From assembly GCA_016203265.1 (NCBI GenBank), contig JACQNB010000076.1, forward strand, positions 1 to 5,331: 5,331 nt of DNA. Reading direction: 5' to 3'. This document shows, piece after piece, positions 1-5,331 of the stretch. Within the stretch, counting starts at the first letter, position 1. Each line of letters starts with the position of its first letter. This DNA comes from Candidatus Woesearchaeota archaeon (GTDB taxonomy: Archaea; Nanobdellota; Nanobdellia; Woesearchaeales; ARS49). The position numbers and the translations under genes are program-made. Under the pieces are notes generated by a model. The model was not told where the DNA came from. It ran no database searches and saw nothing but the letters and a program-made list of their open reading frames with translations.

Positions 1-285
1 GAACGCGTAACAACACGTCAAGATAAATTGAATATTTCCAACAACAACCTCAAGCTTATTATGAGCATTCCAGACACGATATTTGCCAGCGGAGGCATCA
101 TCTTTGAAACCGTTACCGCGGATAACATATTCGATGCGAACAACATTAGCATCATTGCGCCGAGCAACACTGGCTTTGCATTCTTCATGAATGTTTCAGT
201 TAACTTCACGGCGACGAATAATATCGTAAGCGCAGGCAGCAACATTTACGCAACGATCGCTGACGCAATCAACGTCACCTTCACC
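1..285 (+). other. C-terminal part of an upstream beta-helix or its linker (protein residues 1-95)
   Basis: These residues alternate Asn-rich turns with short hydrophobic strands, for example ISNNNLKLI near residues 12-20 and NNISIIAP near 47-54. This resembles the tail of a parallel beta-helix but without the clean coil period seen later. Residues 81-102 resemble residues 687-707, the stretch just before the second M module (a hydrophobic strand, then a VTFTN/FNNFTN-like strand about 20 residues before the GSI motif). The same kind of transition therefore precedes both modules. The DNA here is more AT-rich than downstream (about 35% GC in the first 60 bases). The beta-helix assignment is an inference from composition and context. 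Confidence 0.45.
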
Positions 286-3200
286 AACCTCACGATCGAG
301 AGCGAGAACGGCAGCATTCGTTTCCCAGGAAGCATCAACATCACTGGAGTGCAGAACATCAGCATCAATAGTTACAACTTGAGCAACAATTCTGCGTTCA
401 TCAATAGTACCAACTTGACTTTCTTCAACACGTCTGCGTTCATCACGTTGAATAACCTCGGATTCACCAACGCAGTACCAATCGTTGACTTTACCGACTT
501 GAACACGTATACCAATTGCACGACTGACGTCTGCACCAACACAAGCTACGATGGAAGCACGTTCAAATTCAACGTCAGCCACTGGACGACGTTCAAGGCT
601 GAAGAATTCGTGCCGGCGGCAGGAGCACTCAATTCGTCCTGTGGTGACATCACTCAAACAACCGTCCTGAACGCGAGCGTGAACGCCTCGGGAACGTGCT
701 TCAACATCACCAATGATAATCTCACGCTCAATTGCAACGGACACACCATCACGTATGACCTTTCCGGATTGGGCAACGTCAGCGGCGTCACCGCGCTGAA
801 CAAAGTCAACATAACAGTGAGGAACTGCGTCATCCGGGATGGCAACGAATCAGGTTCCTTTGGCATGGCTATCAACCTGACCAGCACGAACAACAGTCTC
901 ATCCTCAACAACAGCATCACGACGAACGGCACCAACCAGTCCATCGGCATAATGATCGCGGGCACATCACGATATGACCGCATCGAGGACAACCGCATCA
1001 CCACGCGTGGCGCCGACAGGAACAACTTCGGCATCTGGATGGTTGACGAACGTGACAGCAACGTGACCTCCAATATCATCAGCACGAACGGCACGCACCA
1101 GAACCACGGCATCAAGATCGAAACGGGAACAAACATCACCGTGCGCAACAACACCATTGCCGCGCGCGGCACGGCAAACCAGAGCACCGGCATAACGCTG
1201 AGCAGCTCGACGACGAACTCAACCGTCGAGAGCAACGCGATAACGACTGATGGCGAACGCGCCAACTACGGTGTCGACCTCACGTTAGTGGGCGGCTACA
1301 ACCGCGTGCTGCGCAACGCCATCAATACCAGCGGCACGAGCGACATTAACGTCGGTGTCCACGTATCAACCTCCAGTAACCAAACAATCGATTCGAACGT
1401 CATCCGCACCAACGGCACGCACGACAACTACGGCATCCGCCTTGAGGTCAACATTTTCGAGACCAATGCGACGAACAACACCATCGTCACGAACGGCACC
1501 GCGGGAAGCAACCACGGATTCCTCATCCAAAGCGGCGCAAGCAGGAACCTCATCGCGGAAAACACCATCACGACATCCGGCGTCACCAACGACAACCGCG
1601 GCATCGCTTTGATTCTCAGCGCGTTGAACAACACGCTGCGCGGCAACGTCATCGTGACCGGCCCAAGAACGAGTTACAACCAGCACGGCATCACGTCCCA
1701 ATCAGATTCGATGAACAACCAAATCATCAACAACACCATCACGGTGAACGGCGAAAACGCCACGTACGGCATCAGGCTCAATGACGTGGCGAACATCACC
1801 ATAATCAACAACACGCTGCGAGTGAACGGAACAGCCTCGAACGCAGGCATACGCGCCGTGAACACCAACCAAAGCGTCATCCTGCACAACTTCATCCGCG
1901 TGTTCGGCAACCAATCGCAGGGCATCGACCTCCATAACTCGTCTGACAACACCTTCACGAACACGAACATCACCGCGCAAGGCATCGATGCCCTCGGTTT
2001 CTATCTCGAAGGCAGCAACGGCACACAAGTAAGCACATTAATCCTCGACAATCCCTCAAACTGGCTCATCGCGAACGTGTCGACGTTCAACAACTTCACC
2101 AACACGACCTTCAGCACGGGCAACGGCAGCATCCAGTTCCCCGGTCTCGTCGCGCTGAACGGCTCGCTGCTGCTGAACCATTCTGCACTGGACATCACGC
2201 TCAACCGGAGCTTCTCCAACAGTTCAAACCACAGCGCGTTCAACAGGAGCGCGAACATTGTTTTGAGCGGTCTCGCATTCACAAACGCGCAGGCAGTAGT
2301 GGACTACACTGACTCAGAAACATATTCCACCTGTCCTGCCGACGTCTGCACCAACACGAGTTATGACGGTTCGACATTCAAGTTCAACGTCTCTCACTGG
2401 ACCACGTTCGCGGCGCAAGAAGCAACCGTTGAAGGCGCGAACAGCACCAGCATGCAGCTCACCAAGCGCGACACGCAAGATCCGGTTACGGCAGGCACGA
2501 GCCTCACGTTCAACGTGACCATCAACAACACAGGCACGGACACGGCCTACAACGTCACGCTGACCGAAATCTACAACGCGAATGTCACATTCAGCAGCGG
2601 CCAGCCCGTGCCCGTTGGCGCGACGAACGACACGTTCATCATCGGCAACCTCACATCAGGCCAGGTCTATGTCATGAACGTCACCGTGACCGTCAACGGT
2701 ACCGTGTTCAACGGTTCGCTCATCAACAACACCGTGAACATCTCGTGGTTCAACACATCAGGATTGTTCAACACGCTCAACACCACCATCAACACGACCG
2801 TGACCGGAGACCTCAAGGCAGACGCATGCCAGACGCTCGCGCTTCCGGGCACGTACCGCGTCAGCCAGAACCTGTCAGTTTTCGGCAACTTCAGCACCTG
2901 CTTCAACCTGACCACGAACGACATCAACCTCAACTGCGACGGGTTCACGCTCCGAGGCAACCGTTCTGAAGGCCAGCACGGCATCAACGCGTCTGCGTTG
3001 AACAATCTCACCGTGCAGAATTGCGTCATCACCAACTTCACGGATGGCTTGGTGTTCTCGCGCGTCCGGAACGCCACCATCTACAACAACACCGCGTTGA
3101 ACAACTCGGACGACGGCTTCGACATCCGAAGCACGAACTTCAGCGTCATCAGCTTCAACAACGCGACGAAGAACTTCGACACGAACATTCTCCTTGCCGG

Positions 3201-5331
3201 CGGCTGGTACAACAACTTCACGAACAACACGGTCGACAACGCGCGCGGCGACATCTACTCGAACGGATTCACCGTCACCTCGAACTCCAAGGAGAACCGG
3301 TTCGTGAACAACACGGCGTTGTCGAACCAGAACACCGGCATCCTCATCACACAAAGCGACAACAACTCTGTGCTGAACAACACCGCGTTCGCGAACGGCG
3401 AGGACGGCATCGTGTTCAACCAGTCGCTGACGAACGTGATGCGGGGCAACCTCGTCAGGAACAACTCGGACGACGGCATCGTCGTCGACACGAGCAACTT
3501 CTCAGTCATCGACATGAACAACGCTTCACGCAATGGCGACAACAACATCATCCTGTTCCAGAGCAACAACAACAACGTCACGAACAACACGGCGTCCTTG
3601 GCCGCGGGCGCCGGTTTCAACAACGGCATCGCCGTCTCAAACATCTCGAACAGCAACCGCATCATCAACAACACGATGGCGGACAACTCAGATGACGGAT
3701 TGCAGCTCATCAGGAGCAACGACAGCGTCGTGGCGTTCAACCGCGTCATCAACAACGGGGACGACGGCATCGACATCAGCAACGACACCGGACACAATAT
3801 CTCGTTCAATTACATTCAGGGCAACTTCCTCGGCATCGCGCTGACGCCGGGCTTCGGCATCTGGATCGAGAACAACACCATCACGAACAACACGAACGAC
3901 GGCATCTTCATCGCGCGGCACTCGGAGAACAGCACCATTATCCGCAATCTCATCACGGACCATCTCGCGTCGGGAGGAGCCGGCATCAATCTCTACACGA
4001 ACAATTCGCCGAACCACAACATCACCATCATCCACAACATCATCAACGGGACAGGCGACCACGGCATTGTCGTATTGAACCTGAGCCAGAACATCAGCGT
4101 CGTGAACAACACCATCAGGTTCGCGGGAATGTCAAATCCGTCAGGCAGCGGCATCTACGCCCGCGACGTCAAGAATCTCAACATCACGGGCAACAACATC
4201 AGCAATGTCTCGGATACGGGCATCTGGGTCAACATGGTCGAGAATCTCACCATCGCGTTCAACAACATCACGGGCGCAAGCACGTTCATCCGCGTCAACC
4301 TCACCAACAACACGCTCATCCGCGCGAACACGCTCCAGAACACGAACCTGACTTCGCTGCAGCTGCTCAACGCGTCGAACACAACGCTGCTCGACAGTCA
4401 GTTCAAGAACTACACGCTGACGAGTTCAGGCATCACTATCCGCACGAGTGGACTCGGCCAGATCGAGTTTAATAATCGTTCGATGACGGTAACGGGTACG
4501 AACTTTACGAACGAGACGCGCATCACGACGAACAACCTCACCGTCAAGAACTCCGCGTTCAACAGCAGCGCGAACCTCACGCTGAATGGACTGACATTCA
4601 CGAACGCGGTTGCGCTAGTCGATGCGGAAGACGACGGAACCTATCTCAACTGCACGTCCGACGTCTGTACCAACACCAGTTATGATGGAAGCACGTTCAA
4701 GTTCAACGTCAGTCACTGGACCACGTTCGCGAGCGAGGAAGCAACCGTCATTGCGACCCTTACCTATAATTTCACCAATCTGAGCGCAACCAAGACAGAC
4801 CTCTACGATCCCTCAAACACGAGTTCTTTGCTGAACTACACCATCCTCATCAACGTCACGAACGGTACCGCGCACAACATCACGGTGAATGAAACCTACT
4901 CGGCAGACATCCGCTTCGTGAGCGCAACGCCAAGTCCCGTCAGCGGAACGAATACATCGTTCATCATCGGCAACCTCAGCAATGGCTCCATATACCGCGT
5001 CAACATCACCGTGCTCACACTGAACATCACCAACGGCACCATCATCACGAACAACGTCAATGTCAGCTTCTTCAACGAGTCCGGAGGTTACCGCAGCACA
5101 AACGCAACCGCGACGACAACCGTGCTCGCGAACATCACGCTCAATCGGACGAGCGTGAATCTGACCAAGACTGACGCTCCCGACCCCGTCAACATCAACA
5201 CCTATCTCAACTACACGATCTTGATCAACGTCACGAACGGCACGGCAAGCAACATCACGCTGTCGGAGAACTACTCAACGAGCGTGCGGTTCAATCATTC
5301 GTCGCCAAATCCGGTTTCCGGCACCAACGGC
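1..5331 (+). CDS. Giant beta-helix / DUF11 repeat surface protein, internal fragment (partial at both ends)
   Basis: Frame 1 is open for all 1777 codons and runs off both edges. The first Met (residue 21) is not a credible start: the residues before it are already Asn-rich protein of the same style, and no signal peptide follows. Domains in order are a beta-helix remnant, module M1, a beta-helix of about 27-residue coils, module M2, an Ig-like DUF11 domain, a second beta-helix of mainly 22-24-residue coils, module M3 and two more DUF11 domains. Asn is about 17% of residues, more than half of them in N-X-S/T sequons; Lys is about 1%. There are 14 Cys, in two sets of four and three pairs. No membrane span is seen. 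From family knowledge, such proteins are exported and displayed on archaeal or bacterial surfaces. Adhesion or a structural stalk role is inference. The missing N terminus should hold a signal peptide and the missing C terminus an anchor. No catalytic residues are recognisable, and I cannot name an orthologue. Confidence 0.95.
307..606 (+). repeat. M module, copy 1 (protein residues 103-202)
   Basis: This is the first of three copies of a roughly 100-residue module. It begins with NGSIRFPG, continues with Ser/Asn-rich strands (NNSAFINS, LGFTNAVPIVD), then a CX4C pair (C173, C178) and a block with SYDGSTFKF and NVSHWTTF, ending in Glu-Glu. Copies 1 and 2 share 70 residues between the Ile of GSI and the Asp of DVC; copy 3 has 66. 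I recall similar NVSHxTTF endings from archaeal surface proteins, where they close a beta-strand domain before an Ig-like domain or linker, but I know of no assigned function. Here the module is followed directly by the cap of beta-helix A with no DUF11 domain between, unlike copies 2 and 3. Confidence 0.85.
613..900 (+). other. Four-cysteine N-terminal cap and first strands of beta-helix A (residues 205-300)
   Basis: The cap starts at the end of M1 and contains C214, C233, C245 and C276 (spacings 19, 12 and 31). It reads SCGDITQ, then GTCFNIT, then LTLNCNGHTIT, then ITVRNCVIRD. A Cys-bearing strand followed by L-x-x-N/D-C-x-G-H/x-x-I is familiar from the start of NosD-like and other archaeal right-handed beta-helix proteins. 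The same four-Cys layout recurs at residues 943-1008, which supports a defined capping unit. Two disulfides closing the open end of the helix are a reasonable inference for an exported protein; the pairing cannot be read from the sequence. Confidence 0.7.
901..1980 (+). repeat. Right-handed parallel beta-helix A, coils of about 27 residues (residues 301-660)
   Basis: A repeated pattern N-x-I, then (T/V)-x-N-G-T, then x-GI, then a hydrophobic strand recurs throughout. The Ile of N-x-I (Leu at 606) falls at 306, 333, 360, 386, 414, 441, 468, 495, 523, 551, 580, 606 and 632, a mean step of 27.2 residues (about 81 bases). The Gly of GI/GV/GF falls at 316, 344, 370, 397, 424, 452, 478, 506, 534, 563, 590, 616 and 641, with the same step. 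This matches PbH1-type parallel beta-helix repeats (the NosD, CASH and pectate-lyase-like fold), though these coils are longer than the usual 22-24 residues. Each coil carries sequons at similar places, such as NNT before the first strand and NGT after it. No charged catalytic cluster typical of polysaccharide lyases was seen, so binding or structure is more likely than catalysis. The coils end near residue 660 and a non-repetitive linker runs to residue 707. Confidence 0.85.
2122..2421 (+). repeat. M module, copy 2 (protein residues 708-807)
   Basis: This is the second copy of the module, again 100 residues. It opens with NGSIQFPG, contains HSAFNRSANIVLSGLAFTN, and has the CX4C pair C778/C783. 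It then repeats exactly the 23-residue stretch from Asp781 to Phe803 that occurs in copies 1 and 3, with HWTTF at its end. It links beta-helix A to the first DUF11-like domain. Ten of the 23 codons in the invariant stretch differ from copy 1 although every amino acid is the same, so the copies are old and the protein sequence is under constraint. Confidence 0.9.
2449..2805 (+). other. DUF11-like Ig-fold domain 1 (residues 817-935)
   Basis: The sequence starts with MQLTKRDTQDPVTAGTSLTF, the familiar opening of DUF11 (conserved repeat domain) units: a strand with L-x-K, Asp-Pro-Val, then Gly and a hydrophobic strand. It continues with NVTINNTGTDTAYNVTLTE (the N-x-G-x-x-x-A-x-N-V-T signature), VTFSSGQPVP, TFIIGNLTSGQVY and NVTVTV. 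About 119 residues fits one Ig-like beta-sandwich. DUF11 domains occur in tandem in archaeal and bacterial surface proteins and are thought to act as spacers or in adhesion. This copy stands alone between M2 and the cap of helix B. It shares the IIGNL-x-x-G-x-x-Y motif with domain 2. Confidence 0.85.
2815..3060 (+). other. Four-cysteine N-terminal cap of beta-helix B (residues 939-1020)
   Basis: C943, C967, C979 and C1008 (spacings 24, 12 and 29) repeat the layout of the cap of helix A (19, 12 and 31). The motifs correspond: STCFNLT to GTCFNIT, INLNCDGFTL to LTLNCNGHTI, and LTVQNCVITN to ITVRNCVIRD. The segment begins right after DUF11 domain 1 with DACQTLALPGTYRVSQNLSV, a typical opening strand in which a Gly-x-Tyr turn precedes the first coil. 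Inferred role: seals the N-terminal end of helix B with disulfides. Confidence 0.75.
3061..4380 (+). repeat. Right-handed parallel beta-helix B, coils mainly 22-24 residues (residues 1021-1460)
   Basis: An Asn marking each turn (usually the second Asn of NN) falls at 1030, 1054, 1076, 1104, 1127, 1150, 1174, 1196, 1224, 1247, 1270, 1292, 1316, 1346, 1370, 1399 and 1422. Steps are mostly 22-24 residues, the canonical PbH1 coil, with five longer ones of 28-30. Many coils carry an acidic turn before the next strand: NNSDDGF, NGEDGIV, NNSDDGI, DNSDDGL, NNGDDGI, NTNDGIF and GTGDHGI. The fold family is the same as helix A, but coil length and turn chemistry differ. The coils fade around residues 1440-1460 and a short linker leads into module M3. 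No enzymatic motif was recognised. Confidence 0.85.
3088..3807 (+). repeat. Two tandem copies of a 120-residue five-coil unit inside beta-helix B
   Basis: Residues 1030-1149 and 1150-1269 align without gaps, with about 47 of 120 identical by hand count. Coil steps are the same in both copies: 24, 22, 28, 23 and 23 residues. Shared stretches include NNSDDG, NFSVI followed two residues later by NNA, and the NNT turns. Each copy is 360 bases. The DNA has diverged well beyond the wobble bases, so this is an old internal duplication rather than a recent slippage event. The pattern breaks after residue 1270. Confidence 0.8.
4450..4740 (+). repeat. M module, copy 3 (protein residues 1484-1580)
   Basis: This is the third copy. 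It opens with GLGQIEF in place of NGSIxFPG, includes KNSAFNSSANLTLNGLTFTN, and has the CX4C pair C1551/C1556. It repeats the same invariant 23 residues (Asp1554 to Phe1576) ending in HWTTF, followed by Ala-Ser-Glu-Glu. It is about four residues shorter than copies 1 and 2 between the GxI motif and DVC. It follows beta-helix B and leads into two tandem DUF11-like domains. Confidence 0.9.
4762..5124 (+). other. DUF11-like Ig-fold domain 2 (residues 1588-1708)
   Basis: The segment contains LSATKTD followed by DPS, then LNYTILINVTNGTAHNIT, NETYSADIRF, SPVSGTNTSFIIGNLSNGS and several Val/Thr-rich strands. This is the same strand order as domain 1, including IIGNL-x-x-G. Fourteen residues, LNYTILINVTNGTA, recur unchanged 125 residues later in domain 3, so domains 2 and 3 are more alike than either is to domain 1. 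The probable role is as a spacer in the stalk. Confidence 0.85.
5131..5331 (+). other. DUF11-like Ig-fold domain 3, cut by the window edge (residues 1711-1777)
   Basis: The sequence VNLTKTDAPDPVNINTYLNY opens the domain with the classic DUF11 Lys-Thr-Asp and Asp-Pro-Val. It is followed by TILINVTNGTASNIT, a SENYSTSVRF strand and SPNPVSGTNG, matching domain 2 at an offset of 125 residues. Only the first half is present, so the rest of the domain, and possibly more copies, lie beyond the window. Confidence 0.85.

Noticed and set aside
61..63. In-frame ATG as the gene start
   Set aside because: The 20 codons before it are in frame, free of stops and of the same Asn-rich style. What follows is not a signal peptide, and no ribosome binding site is evident. 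The true start lies upstream of the window.
654..1265. 203-codon minus-strand open frame, and other minus-strand frames (18-744, 1366-2282, 2667-3809, 3688-4601)
   Set aside because: All lie antisense to the continuous + frame. Their translations are low-complexity Val/Leu/Met/Ser or Val/Asp/Arg strings that mirror the Asn/Thr/Ile codons of the real gene, and they have no recognisable domain.
901..1980. CRISPR-like or microsatellite DNA repeat with an ~81-base period
   Set aside because: The period is exactly in codons and is carried by amino-acid motifs. The nucleotide copies are too divergent for CRISPR repeats, and there are no spacers of uniform length between identical repeats.
3021..3695. 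224-codon plus-strand open frame in another frame, with others at 1355-1612, 2745-2969 and 3533-3844
   Set aside because: They are rich in His/Gln/Arg or Ser/Thr/Arg, the expected frame-shifted reading of AAC/ACC/ATC repeats. The frame 1 reading gives clean beta-helix coils across the same bases.
613..4380. Pectate lyase or other polysaccharide-degrading enzyme
   Set aside because: The beta-helix fold is shared with such enzymes, but I could not find a conserved catalytic cluster of Asp, Arg or Lys. Lys is very rare and the coils are dominated by Asn turns, so only the fold is claimed.
1..5331. Frameshift or pseudogene
   Set aside because: All 1777 codons were read in frame 1 without a stop, and the repeat register and domain order continue smoothly from edge to edge.
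1..5331. tRNA, rRNA, riboswitch, promoter or intrinsic terminator
   Set aside because: No tRNA-like arms, GC-rich hairpin followed by a T run, or intergenic sequence was seen; every base is accounted for by the coding frame.

Overview
The whole window is the interior of a single very large protein gene on the + strand. Read from base 1, all 1777 codons are open, with no stop codon, no convincing start and no intergenic space, so both ends of the gene lie outside the window. Every other open frame on either strand appears to be a shadow of this gene. I see no RNA genes, promoters, terminators, mobile elements or CRISPR arrays.

The protein looks like a secreted or cell-surface repeat protein. 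It is very rich in Asn (about 300 of 1777 residues by hand count, near 17%), Thr, Ser and Ile, and poor in Lys (about 1%). It carries about 163 N-X-S/T sequons, one every 11 residues. It has no transmembrane segment and only 14 cysteines, all in conserved positions. Right-handed parallel beta-helices, DUF11-type Ig-like domains and heavy N-glycosylation potential together suggest an archaeon. Uncultivated lineages such as the DPANN groups (Woesearchaeota, Pacearchaeota and relatives) are a plausible source. That is inference from protein style; there is no taxonomic marker here. Codon choice strongly favours C-ending codons (AAC, ATC, ACC), and GC is moderate, lower at the 5' edge.

Layout by residue: 1-95, end of a preceding beta-helix or its linker; 103-202, conserved module M1 (CX4C plus an HWTTF motif); 205-300, four-cysteine cap of beta-helix A; 301-660, helix A, about 13-14 coils of 27 residues; 661-707, linker; 708-807, module M2; 817-935, DUF11-like domain 1; 939-1020, four-cysteine cap of beta-helix B; 1021-1460, helix B, coils of 22-24 residues with longer ones of 28-30, including two tandem copies of a 120-residue five-coil unit; 1484-1580, module M3; 1588-1708, DUF11-like domain 2; 1711-1777, start of DUF11-like domain 3, cut by the window edge.

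The organisation is a recurring cassette: cysteine-rich cap, beta-helix stalk, M module, then zero, one or at least two Ig-like domains, then the next cap. The likely role is a long, glycosylated, disulfide-stabilised stalk or fibre on the cell surface, for adhesion, cell-cell contact or carbohydrate binding. No catalytic site is recognisable, so no enzymatic function is assigned.
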